A DNA stretch of 36,203 nt from Nitrososphaeria archaeon. Lineage in GTDB: Archaea > Thermoproteota > Nitrososphaeria > Nitrososphaerales > JARVJX01. The notes beneath the pieces are model-generated. The model did no database searches. It saw only the letters and a list, made by a program, of their open reading frames with translations, and was not told the origin of the DNA. A program made the translations under genes and the position numbers. Of the stretch, positions 27,116-36,203 are shown piece after piece (the first letter of the stretch is position 1; every line of letters starts with the position of its first letter). Location of the stretch: the NCBI GenBank assembly GCA_029775995.1, contig JARVJX010000004.1, positions 1 to 36,203 on the forward strand. The letters run 5' to 3'.

Positions 27116-27142
27116 TAAATATTTCAGTATATCAGGTTATAG
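27103..27142 (-). repeat. ~40-bp promoter/start repeat (copy 2)
   Basis: tcgggcttcatgataaatatttcagtatatcaggttata; one mismatch to copy 1 over the shared core. Confidence 0.8.
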
Positions 27143-27239
27143 ACCATATTTATTTAACCTTACCCTATCTTATAGCTCATTTTGGTTTAAGTAATAAGAC
27201 TTCTTTCCATACCCTCTTTTATCATGCATCTTATACTCT

Positions 27240-27584
27240 TCAGTAAGCTATGAATGCTTCAACTTTGTTTAGTTGCTTTGTTACAGGGTTAACTTCAAAG
27301 CCAAGCCCTTCTAAAGAATATGTTCCTAATACAGTAGCATCCCCCTTCTCTGCAAAGACTATTATACTTGTCACACGTTCACCAAAAAGCTCTAAAACTG
27401 CTTCTCCTACCTTGCAAAAACTTCTCTACCATCTATACTTCTAAATCTTTTTCCCATAAGGTTCAACCCCAATCCTCTCTAGAATCTCTTCTGGAATCCA
27501 TGTGAAGATCGATCCTGTATCTACTAGGAGCTCAGCCTCCTAACTACCCTTTTCTCCACTGATCTTAAACTTAGCATAGGTCAT
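27240..27584 (-). pseudogene. retropepsin-like aspartic protease with internal stop and frameshift
   Basis: MTYAKFKISGEKGS*EAELLVDTGSIFTWIPEEILERIGVEPYGKKI* [fs] GEAVLELFGERVTSIIVFAEKGDATVLGTYSLEGLGFEVNPVTKQLNKVEAFIAY*. Confidence 0.75.
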
Positions 27585-27784
27585 GCCTATATTCTCTACC
27601 TATAACATAAAATTTAGTTTAAAGTTAGATGGAAAAGAATAATTGCCTAAGCTGTATTTTAGCATTCAGCTTCTTTTTAGTCCAATTTGATCGAAATTTG
27701 AAAATTTCTAATTCAATTCTTTTAATAGCACTCATTTCTTTTTTATTCAATTTAAGGAATCAATAAATTAAAGCTAAAGATTTT

Positions 27785-28240
27785 TTAGATAAAGGCTTTA
27801 TTACTACTCATAAATCCTAAATATATAGCATAATTATCATCGTATCTCCAATTTATTGCTTGCTTATTACCCCATTTATAGGCTATCTCACTATAAACAT
27901 AGGCTAAAGCTTTACCCTTTAAGAAGAATCTGTATATAGGATTCAAAATTAAAATTAGCTCTCTGATTACCTTTAATATAGCAGAAAGAAATCCTTTAGC
28001 CTTAAACTTAACCTGAAGCCTTAAACTCAATTCAGCTATACCTTTACTAACTTTACTCACCTTAAACCATACCCTATGTTTTTTACTCCTTTCTACCAAA
28101 CTCTTAAGTAGATCCTTTAGCTTCTCCCCCTTTCTAAAATTTTTCATCATCTCTTTTTTATTATTTAAGAGGCAGATTTTTGTTATATTTAGAGCTTCTT
28201 TAAAGTTCGAAATTATTTCTTCCTCACTTTCTACTACCAT
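27785..28240 (-). CDS. hypothetical protein
   Basis: 151 aa ORF; AYVYSEIAYKWGNKQAINWRYDDNYAIYLGFM near the C-terminus. Confidence 0.45.
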   Translation of the reverse strand: MVVESEEEIISNFKEALNITKICLLNNKKEMMKNFRKGEKLKDLLKSLVERSKKHRVWFKVSKVSKGIAELSLRLQVKFKAKGFLSAILKVIRELILILNPIYRFFLKGKALAYVYSEIAYKWGNKQAINWRYDDNYAIYLGFMSSNKAFI

Positions 28241-28348
28241 CTTCTAAGTCTTATCATAGAATATATTTAAGTTTATTTCTTAAGATGAGATGTTGTCACG
28301 ATAAGGTTTGACCCTTTTGTATAATTCCTTTGCCATCGAGCTTGTTTA

Positions 28349-29245
28349 TTGAGGGTTCTAGGCTTCTTCTATGCAAGCTCTAAGGTTCTGATGGAAGGTA
28401 AGGCCATCGAAGGTACCTTTAAACCCGATAGGATAATAATAGGGGAGATAGATAAAAGTTCTGGGGATTTTCTTGAAGGTTTTTACAAAGAATTCTATAG
28501 TAAAGATGTTCCTCCAATCATAAGAACATCCTTAGTTAACGCTGAGCTCATAAAATACGCTAACAATGCCTTTTTAGCTATGAAGGTAAGCTTCATAAAC
28601 ATGATAGCAAACTTATGCCAAAAGCTTCCCAATTCTGATGTTGAGGTAATAGCCAAAGGCATAGGCTTAGATAAGAGGATTGGAGAGCTATTCCTAAGGT
28701 CTGGAGCAGGATTTGGAGGTAGCTGCTTCCCTAAAGACCTAAAGGCTCTATTAAACTTCGGAATTGAAAAAGAAGTTAATTTGCCTTTAATAGAAGCAAC
28801 TTTAAAGATCAACGATGATCAACCTTACAAACTAATCGAACTTGCTAAAGAGCTAATTGGGGATCTTAAAGGAAAGAGAATATCCATTCTCGGATTATCC
28901 TTTAAGCCTAACACCGATGATATGAGAAATGCCATATCTATAAAGATTGTGAATAGGCTTTTAGAAGAAGGTTCTAAAATTATCGTTTACGATCCTAAAG
29001 CCATGAAAAATGCAAAGAGAATATTTGGAAATAGAGTAGAATATGCTGATAATTTAGAAGATTGTTTAAAAGGTTCAGATTGCGCTTTAATAGTTACTGA
29101 GTGGGATGAATTTAAGAAGCTTAAACCTCAAGATTTCATAAATTTAATGAAGATTCCAGCGATTGTGGATGGTAGAAGAATATATGATGCTAAAGATTTC
29201 TCATCTAAACTTAAGTTTTCTGCCATAGGATTTAGCAATATGTAG
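28349..29245 (+). pseudogene. UDP-glucose/GDP-mannose dehydrogenase family, N-terminally truncated
   Basis: MEGKAIEGTFKPDRIIIGE, ELIKYANNAFLAMKVSFINMIANLC, GSGFGGSCFPKD-like SGAGFGGSCFPKDLKAL, ILGLSFKPNTDDMRN. The N-terminal Rossmann NAD-binding domain is missing. Confidence 0.8.
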
Positions 29246-29689
29246 GTTAAATAAAAAAATAAGTGTAGCCATTAGATAAAACTTTTAGAAGTTATTAGAA
29301 AACCCTCTTCGTTTGGGTGATGGCTTTATCGATCTGCCTCATACCTCAAGTATGGGAAATTTGTTGTAACATCAGCCTTGGATAAAATAATTATCCATGG
29401 TTAAGGAGAGGTTTGAGGATGAATTTATGATTGGCTATTCCATCACTGAAATTGTGAAGGCCATTGATGAAATTAGCATGCAGTTGTGAGGGAAGCCTTA
29501 AAGATTTTAGGGTTGAAGAGGGGTTGTAGCATAATTCGTTTTAGCATGCTATCAACCCCCTTCTCATCTATTCTCATTTTGATAGGTAGGGCATCTTCCC
29601 TTCATGTATGACCATAAGGTGATGGCTACTGGAAGTACTACCATATGGCACACTAGAGAAGGGTTACTCCATTACAGGCTAAGATATAT

Positions 29690-30456
29690 ATAACTCTTCT
29701 ACAGTACGGTAAACTGAATGCAAGACATTTAAGCCATATACTTCAGATTAATAAGGTCGACATATATAGAGCTATTAGAGGTCTTAAGAAAACAGGACTT
29801 ATAGAAGTATCAATTACAAATCCTTCAGAGTACTCTGCTATCTCACCTGAAACTGCCATAAGGATCTTGTTATTAGAAGTTGAAAGAAAGTTAAAAGACA
29901 TAAATAAGATTGGTAAAGAGTTACTTATCTGCCTTTCTTCTATAAAAAATTACGAAAGAGAAGGAGAAATAAAAGAAAGCATTAAGGGAACAGCATACTT
30001 CAAGCTCGTTACTGGACCCAGTGTAATATACAAGGTAAAAAGTCTGATTGAAGGTTCAAAAAGGGAAATTTTGTACGTTACATCAGCAAAGTTTATGCAT
30101 GTGGAAGAGACGGTTTTTGAACCATTTCTTAATAAATTTTCTAATTCGCCTAAAGTTAGGATGATAACAGAGCCGAGGTAAATATTGGAAATCTCCATAT
30201 TATTGAAGAGATGGTTAAAAAGATAGAAGTTAGACATGCCGATGATTTATCCTTTCATGTAAGATATGGAATTTTTGATGGTGAAAAGATGATTATAGGA
30301 ACCTCGTCTAAAGTCCCTCCTGATACACTTCACGATCTCTCTATGCTACTAACTAACAGCGATACATTAATCCGAGAGTTTAAGAGCATGTTTGAAAAGT
30401 TATGGGCAGTATCAATTTCATTTGAAGATAGGCTTAATTCAATAAAAAATAAGTAA
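29690..30456 (+). pseudogene. TrmB-family transcriptional regulator, frameshifted
   Basis: PLQAKIYITLLQYGKLNARHLSHILQINKVDIYRAIRGLKKTGLIEVS wHTH, then LLLEVERKLKDINKIGKELL...YFKLVTGPSVIYKVKSLIEGSKREILYVTSA; stop at about 30181, continuing in another frame as IGNLHIIEEMVKKIEVRHADDLSFHVRYGIFDGEKMIIGTSS. Confidence 0.7.
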
Positions 30457-30506
30457 GCATATGCTACAACCTAAAGTATATATATTGCTTTATGTTTAAC
30501 TAGTAT

Positions 30507-32087
30507 ATGTCTAATGCTCCTAAAAAGTTAGATAGAAGAAAGTTCCTATATGCTGGATTAGGTACTGCAATTGTAGTAGTTGGTGGATTAGCTGCATACT
30601 TTGCTACTAGACCTCCTGAAAGAATTGTAGAAACTGTTGAGAAACCTGTTGAAAAAACTATAGTTCAAACACAAGTTCAAACCGTTGAAAAGCCTGTTGA
30701 GAGAACAATAACTCAAACCGTTGAGAAGGTTGTAAAAGAAGTAGAGACCAAATTTACTACTATAGCTGGTACACCTACCACAATTGTAGAAACGGTAGAG
30801 AAAAAAGTTGAGGTTACTAAACCAGGTGCTACTCTTATAGATTTTTGGGTCTTTGGAGGCACAACTATTGAAGAGCATCCTTGGCTATCCTTCATAACTG
30901 AACAATTCAATTCAGCTCATCCTGATATTCAAGTTAGAAGAACTGGAAAGAGCTGGGCAACAAAATATGAGGAAATCTTAGCAGCTTATAAAGCAGGTAC
31001 TGCACCTGATTTGTTCACTACCGATGCTACTGCCATAGGAGACTATGTGGAGGCAGGCTTAGTTGTTCCTTTAGATGTAGAGTTTCCTGAAGTGTTGAAA
31101 TGGGAAGAAAGGTTTGTTCCAGAGATATGGAAGAACTCAGCAACTTGGTGGAAAGGCCATCTCTATGCTATACCTCCTTGGGTAGATGCTTTTACTTTCT
31201 TAGCCTATAATAAAGAGCACTTCAAGCAAGCTGGAATAGTTGATTCTAAAGGTGATCCTACACCTCCCAGAACTTGGGATGAATTGATGGAGTTTTCAAA
31301 GCTTCTAACTAAGAAAGATAAGGGAATTTATGGCTATGCCTTTCCAGTAAAGGTGGCTGCAGAGCCTGATTCTGATGTACTTACTGGAATAGCCTATCAA
31401 AATGGAGCTAGATGGCTTAGTGAAGATGAAAAAACGGTAGTGCTTGATGACCCAGGATGGGTAGATACAGTACAATTCCATGTGGATTTAGTTAAGGCAG
31501 GAGTAGTTCCTCCAAATCCTCTAGATATAGGGTATATAGAGACAAACCAGCTATTCTTCGCTGGTAAGCTATCCATGCAAAGTGGTGCATCTTGGATTCC
31601 AGTATTTCCAAAGTATCTTGGTGTTCCACCAGATTATCCTTACGACATTTCTCTCTTTCCTAAGAGAAGTCCTATAAGTGGTTCCTATCCACCTGCTAGC
31701 ATGATCATGGGAGCTATGATGGGTATGTTCATGACCTCCACCAGCAAGCACAAGAAAGAAGCCTTTGAGTTTATGAAGTGGTTTGCTTCAGAAGAAGTGC
31801 TCATAGGATGGGATGGAAGCCATGTAAGGGGAAGAATCCCAGCTTTAAAGAAAGCCTATGAGTCTGTAACTTATAAAGTAACCTACCCAGCCCTGTACAA
31901 TCTCTATCATGAAGGAGTGCTATTCAAAGGAGCCCTACAGTTACCTACCTTCTTAGGTTTGGTAGAAATGAAGGAACCTATGTTAGCGGCTTGGCAGGAG
32001 GCTGTAGCAGGTAAAAAATCACCTAAAGATGCCTTAAGGGATGCTAAAACTAAAGCTCAAAGGATCTACGATGCAAAAAGGAAATAA
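30507..32087 (+). CDS. ABC transporter sugar-binding protein with Tat-like signal
   Basis: DRRKFLYAGLGTAIVVVGGLAAYF signal; (ETVEKPVE..T)n linker; solute-binding family 1 features (FNSAHPDIQVRR, AAYKAGTAPDLFTTDATAIGDYVEAGLVVPLD). Confidence 0.88.
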   Translation: MSNAPKKLDRRKFLYAGLGTAIVVVGGLAAYFATRPPERIVETVEKPVEKTIVQTQVQTVEKPVERTITQTVEKVVKEVETKFTTIAGTPTTIVETVEKKVEVTKPGATLIDFWVFGGTTIEEHPWLSFITEQFNSAHPDIQVRRTGKSWATKYEEILAAYKAGTAPDLFTTDATAIGDYVEAGLVVPLDVEFPEVLKWEERFVPEIWKNSATWWKGHLYAIPPWVDAFTFLAYNKEHFKQAGIVDSKGDPTPPRTWDELMEFSKLLTKKDKGIYGYAFPVKVAAEPDSDVLTGIAYQNGARWLSEDEKTVVLDDPGWVDTVQFHVDLVKAGVVPPNPLDIGYIETNQLFFAGKLSMQSGASWIPVFPKYLGVPPDYPYDISLFPKRSPISGSYPPASMIMGAMMGMFMTSTSKHKKEAFEFMKWFASEEVLIGWDGSHVRGRIPALKKAYESVTYKVTYPALYNLYHEGVLFKGALQLPTFLGLVEMKEPMLAAWQEAVAGKKSPKDALRDAKTKAQRIYDAKRK

Positions 32088-33006
32088 GATTCATCTTTCC
32101 CCCTTCTTTTTTTTAGCTTTGATTAATAAAAGACTCTTAAGCGGCTACTTCTATATAATACCAGCAATACTTCTAGTTTTTGTTCTACTATACTTTCCCT
32201 TATTTCATGGTATAAGATTAAGCTTTTTCAATTATAAAGTTACAGAATTAGAGCCTGGTGCAAGGTTTGTTGGTTTTGAAAATTATTTTGATTTACCCTA
32301 TGACCCTACTTTTTTAATTGCCCTAAGAAATACATTACTATTCGTAGCAGGGGGTCCTACACTATCCATCTTAGGAGGGATACTCTTAGGGATACTTCTT
32401 ACTCAAGAGTTTAAGCTTAGTAAAGCTCTTAGAGCCATCGTTTTAATCCCTTGGATCTTACCAGACATGGTTGTAGGTCTTCAATGGGCTTGGATGTTAC
32501 AATCTCAATATGGAATCGTTAACGAAATACTCTTAAATTTTGGTCTAATGAAGGAGAGGTTTGGATGGTTAGCAAGCATGGAGACTGCTGCACCCATGCT
32601 TCTTTTAATCTTTGTATGGAAATTTTTCCCAATTGTAGCCCTAATGGTATACTCTTCTATTATAAGTATACCTACGGAAATTTTTGAAGCTTCAGTAGTT
32701 GATGGCGCATCACCTTTAAAAAAGTTTTTATACATAACTTTACCCATGATTAGACCCTCTCTAATTGTAGTATTTTTACTTCTTTCCGTTTGGTTCGCTA
32801 ACAATTTTACTATAGTCTTCGTTACTACGGGAGGAGGTCCAGCTAATAGTAGTGAGCTACTAACTACCTATCTATACAAATTGGCTTTTGCTTTCTTTAG
32901 GTTAAGCTATGCAGCTACTGTTTCAACTATAAACTTTCTTATCCTTTTAGCCTTCAGCCTACTTTACGTTTACACTTTCAGGAATGTGCTTAGGGGACCG
33001 AAGTGA
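32071..33006 (+). CDS. ABC sugar transporter permease (MalF/UgpA type)
   Basis: SVVDGASPLKKFLYITLPMIRP EAA motif; 6+ TM. Start at internal ATG 32071 favoured. Confidence 0.87.
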   Translation: MQKGNKIHLSPFFFLALINKRLLSGYFYIIPAILLVFVLLYFPLFHGIRLSFFNYKVTELEPGARFVGFENYFDLPYDPTFLIALRNTLLFVAGGPTLSILGGILLGILLTQEFKLSKALRAIVLIPWILPDMVVGLQWAWMLQSQYGIVNEILLNFGLMKERFGWLASMETAAPMLLLIFVWKFFPIVALMVYSSIISIPTEIFEASVVDGASPLKKFLYITLPMIRPSLIVVFLLLSVWFANNFTIVFVTTGGGPANSSELLTTYLYKLAFAFFRLSYAATVSTINFLILLAFSLLYVYTFRNVLRGPK

Positions 33007-33872
33007 AACTGACAATGAAATTGAATAAAGGTGAAATAAGTAAAAGAGTGGCTATTTATGTAGCTTCCATAACAGCCTTTATTGTAATCCTATTTCCCTA
33101 TATTTGGACCGTATTAAATTCCTTTAAAAATGTAAAAGAAGTAAATTCTGTTCCTCCTACCTTCTTCCCCCAAGAACCTACACTTGCTAATTTATTAGAA
33201 ATCGCTACTGGAGGAGCCCTATACCGTACTGACCCTTGGTCTGTATATTTTATGAATAGTGCTATAGTATCCTCTGTTACATCCCTACTTGCCACTTTTA
33301 TCAGTATATTTGCAGGCTATGGCTTTTCTAGATTTAGAATTAGAGGAAATATGTTTTTACTCATTTTAATTTTAGTTGCCATGCTCTTTCCAGGACCGGT
33401 TATTTTGATACCAACCTTTGAGATCATGAGAAATATTGGTCTTGCTGATTCCCTCTTAGGTCTAGGTATACTTTACACAGCTATACTTACACCCCCTCTC
33501 ACATGGCTCCTCTATATCAATTTCAAAAATTTTCCAACAGATTTTGAAGAAGCAGCTAAAGTAGATGGATGCACCCAATTAGGGGCCTTTCTTAGGGTTG
33601 TAGTCCCTATGTCTAGGATGGTTATAGCCATGATAATAGTATTTGCCTTTTTGATAGCATGGTCTGAATTTCCCTTCGCTCTAATACTTCTTAGAAGTTC
33701 CAGCAATTATACAGTACCCATAGGTCTAGAAACCTATATCAGCGAGTTTACCATATGGTGGCATCTCCTATCTGCTGCTATTGTACTATACAGTATACCC
33801 TTGATAGCCTTATTCTTCTTAGTTCAAAAGACCTTTATTAAAGGATTAACCAGCGGTATGTTGAGGGGGTGA
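33003..33872 (+). CDS. ABC sugar transporter permease (MalG/UgpE type)
   Basis: FEEAAKVDGCTQLGAFLRVVVPMSRM EAA motif; multiple TM. Confidence 0.88.
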   Translation: MKLTMKLNKGEISKRVAIYVASITAFIVILFPYIWTVLNSFKNVKEVNSVPPTFFPQEPTLANLLEIATGGALYRTDPWSVYFMNSAIVSSVTSLLATFISIFAGYGFSRFRIRGNMFLLILILVAMLFPGPVILIPTFEIMRNIGLADSLLGLGILYTAILTPPLTWLLYINFKNFPTDFEEAAKVDGCTQLGAFLRVVVPMSRMVIAMIIVFAFLIAWSEFPFALILLRSSSNYTVPIGLETYISEFTIWWHLLSAAIVLYSIPLIALFFLVQKTFIKGLTSGMLRG

Positions 33873-33876
33873 TATC

Positions 33877-34818
33877 ATTCAATTAAGGGAGGGGCTTCAC
33901 CTAATTAAATGTCCCTTTAGATTTGGTATAGATTCTGGGGTTTACATTCTTAAAAGAGGAAAGAGTATAGTGATGATAGATTGTGGTATAGCTTCTTCTC
34001 CTGCAGAGTATATATTTCCCTACTTAAAGCAGGTAGGTATAGAAGAAGTTTCTTTTTTAATAAATACTCATGGACACCAAGACCATATGGGTGGTAGCTC
34101 TTATATTAAAGAAAATAGTAAAGCTAAAGTAGCTGCCCATGAGTTAGACGTTCCTTGGATTGAAAACCATGCTTTGCTATTAAAAGAATTTGTAGCTAAA
34201 TATGATATTTATTTTCCTTTAAACGATAAAGCTATTTCAGAATTTTATAAGAGTGTAGGGAAAGAATGTAAAGTAGATATGATACTTAAGGATGGTGCTA
34301 TAATTCCAGTAGATGGTTCAGAATTGAAAGTCATACATACACCAGGTCATACTAAAGGCTCCATCTGCCTTTACGAACCTTCTGAAAGGATTCTTTTTAC
34401 AAGCGACGCTGTTCAAGGTACTGGATTAAGCTCAGAATCTTATAATTTTAAGGTTTTACCAGTTTATATGGATGCTGAAGCTTACTTTAATTCCTTAAAT
34501 AGACTCAAAGAAATGAATATAGAACTTGCTTTGATGGCCCATGACTTTGAACCCTTTAAAAGGAGAGTATTAAAGGGTGAAGAATTTAGGGAATATTTGA
34601 ATTTAAGTCTTAACCTTTTTATGAAGATGGATGAGTTAATATTAAAAATTTTAGAGGATGGCCCCTATGATCTCTTAGCTTTGACAAAAATTATCAGTGA
34701 TAAAATTACAGAGGGAAAAGGCATCCTTTGGAATGATATATACATTGTGGATGCTCACCTACAAAGACTTCTAAAAGGTGAAAAGGTTAGCTATTCTGAG
34801 GGAAAATATCTTAGGTAA
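33877..34818 (+). CDS. MBL-fold metallohydrolase (start uncertain)
   Basis: THGHQDHMGG, HTPGHTKGSICLY, LFTSDAV. Homologous-looking N-terminus IQLREGLHLIKCPFRFGIDSGVYILKRGKSIV is open upstream of the first ATG at 33970. Confidence 0.8.
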   Translation: MQLREGLHLIKCPFRFGIDSGVYILKRGKSIVMIDCGIASSPAEYIFPYLKQVGIEEVSFLINTHGHQDHMGGSSYIKENSKAKVAAHELDVPWIENHALLLKEFVAKYDIYFPLNDKAISEFYKSVGKECKVDMILKDGAIIPVDGSELKVIHTPGHTKGSICLYEPSERILFTSDAVQGTGLSSESYNFKVLPVYMDAEAYFNSLNRLKEMNIELALMAHDFEPFKRRVLKGEEFREYLNLSLNLFMKMDELILKILEDGPYDLLALTKIISDKITEGKGILWNDIYIVDAHLQRLLKGEKVSYSEGKYLR

Positions 34819-34827
34819 TATACAGAA

Positions 34828-35826
34828 ATGAATTTCGGATACTTTATACCTACCTTTGGACTTTATGAAGAGCCCAATTGGAATGTTATAAAAGATCACT
34901 TTTTAATAGTTGATAAAAGTCCTTTTAACTCAGCATGGATAGCGGACCACTTTGTTTGGGGTATAAACAATGCCATGTTAGAATGTTGGACTCTTTTAAC
35001 AGCCTTAGCCTCTTTAACAGAAAGGGTTAGAATTGGTTGTGGAATGCTTTGCCAATCTTATAGAAATCCAGCTTTAGTCGCTAAAATGGGAGCTACCTTA
35101 GATTTAATATCTAAGGGAAGATTGGAATTTGGATTAGGGGCTGGTTGGAAAAAGGATGAATATATTCAATATGGTTTTGATTATCCTCACTATAAAGTTA
35201 GAGCTGAACAATTGAGGGAAGCTTTAACTATAGTAAGGAGCCTTTGGACAAAGGATAAAGTAACCTATAATGGTAAATACTATAAAGTTAAAGATGCGGT
35301 ATGTGAGCCAAAACCCTTACAAAAGCCTTATCCTCCCTTATGGGTAGGAGGAAGTGGAGATGAAGTGCTAAGAATTACAGCAGAATTTGCCGATGGATGG
35401 GATGCTCCAGCTAGCGATCCTTCAGGAGTAGGTGGAGGAGGCATTTGGGCTACAGATTCAACCCTTTTTAACTCCTTAACAAAACTGGAAAATTATTGTA
35501 AAGAATTTGGGAGAGATTTTAAAAGAATTCAGAAATCCATGAATATATGGATTTGTATTTCTGAAAACGAATCAAAGTTGATGGATTTATTTTTAAAGTG
35601 GAGGAAAGCTTTAAAGAGTATTAAGCCCTATTCAGAGCTCATAAAGGGGGAGATAACCTTAGAAAGCGCTAAAAGGAACTGTATCTTCGGTACTCCTAAT
35701 GATTGCATAGAGAAGATTAAAAGCTTTAAAGAAATTGGATTGACACAGTTGGTTTTAGGTTTTGCGGATTATCCATCTATAGAAGGATTTGAGCTATTCA
35801 TTAAAAGGGTTGCCCCAAAATTTTGA
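34828..35826 (+). CDS. LLM-class flavin-dependent (F420-type) oxidoreductase
   Basis: NFGYFIPTFG; AWIADHFVW; TERVRIGCGMLCQSYRNPALVAKMGATLDLISKGRLEFGLGAGWKKDEYIQYG. Confidence 0.88.
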   Translation: MNFGYFIPTFGLYEEPNWNVIKDHFLIVDKSPFNSAWIADHFVWGINNAMLECWTLLTALASLTERVRIGCGMLCQSYRNPALVAKMGATLDLISKGRLEFGLGAGWKKDEYIQYGFDYPHYKVRAEQLREALTIVRSLWTKDKVTYNGKYYKVKDAVCEPKPLQKPYPPLWVGGSGDEVLRITAEFADGWDAPASDPSGVGGGGIWATDSTLFNSLTKLENYCKEFGRDFKRIQKSMNIWICISENESKLMDLFLKWRKALKSIKPYSELIKGEITLESAKRNCIFGTPNDCIEKIKSFKEIGLTQLVLGFADYPSIEGFELFIKRVAPKF

Positions 35827-35906
35827 TAAATAAAACTCAATTTAGTTCTAATTGTTAACTTGATGATATACTCTATGATTAGGGAAGTAAAAGAGCTTCT
35901 GGGCTA

Positions 35907-36203
35907 TTAAGACCCATCCTCTTCGGGCATCTCATATTGAGGAGGGGCTTCTCCAACTGATTTTACAATTAAAGGATAATTTACTTCCTTTTTATCTGCT
36001 TCTATCTTTTTAAGTTTAACTATAAAATGCCATTCATCACCATAATCGAAAAGGAATAGCATTCTCTTCCCAATACGGTGCTGTTACCTTAAGCCGATCA
36101 CCTCCTTTGCTAACTCTAGGAGTTTAAGGTACTCTGGTTGCTTATGTAGGTGGAAGAGCCTTATCCAATTCCTTACGTGCTCTTGCCTGCATTCTTTCTT
36201 TAT
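35907..36203 (-). pseudogene. plasmid pRiA4b ORF-3-like protein, internal stop, truncated by window edge
   Basis: Minus strand ECRQEHVRNWIRLFHLHKQPEYLKLLELAKEVIGLR*QHRIGKRMLFLFDYGDEWHFIVKLKKIEADKKEVNYPLIVKSVGEAPPQYEMPEEDGS*. Confidence 0.55.

Noticed and set aside
29250-29690. Possible coding relics (e.g. VVREALKILGLKRG)
   Set aside because: Fragments too short and multiply interrupted to assign to a family.
30588-30910. Minus-strand ORFs rich in Ser/Phe/Asn/Tyr
   Set aside because: Antisense to the repetitive linker of the solute-binding protein; periodicity is inherited from the sense repeat.
1-36203. tRNA, rRNA or large CRISPR arrays
   Set aside because: None recognised by eye; only the two-repeat remnant at 879-974 was found. 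A tRNAscan/Rfam run would be needed to exclude small RNAs.

Overview
AT-rich archaeal window, probably from a thermophilic TACK-type lineage (inferred from TrmB, VapBC, retropepsin/DUF5678 and MoaE-type genes). It has four zones. (1) 0-4.4 kb is accessory DNA: a decayed DDE transposase, moaE, a two-repeat CRISPR remnant, a tnpB inside a 1451-bp element with 26-bp terminal inverted repeats and a perfect 8-bp target duplication, a vapBC locus with a broken toxin, and a frameshifted caudovirus-type prohead-protease relic. (2) 4.4-23.5 kb is a long minus-strand surface-glycan cluster: rml genes, epimerases, GT2/GT4 glycosyltransferases, a methyltransferase and multi-TM proteins. Its distal end holds a collapsed second rml locus with a chimeric epimerase/rmlD ORF. 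(3) 23.6-28.2 kb is a cluster of intact and decaying retropepsin-like aspartic protease genes with DUF5678 and acylphosphatase/coiled-coil genes, sharing duplicated promoter segments. (4) 28.3-36.2 kb holds a 5'-truncated UDP-sugar dehydrogenase, a broken TrmB-like regulator, an intact-looking ABC sugar importer, an MBL-fold hydrolase lacking a canonical start codon, an LLM flavin oxidoreductase and a pRiA4b ORF-3-like fragment. The most notable candidates are the IS6-like TIR/TSD element carrying tnpB next to CRISPR repeats, and the retropepsin/DUF5678/acylphosphatase cluster. All family calls are by eye from motifs; no searches were run.
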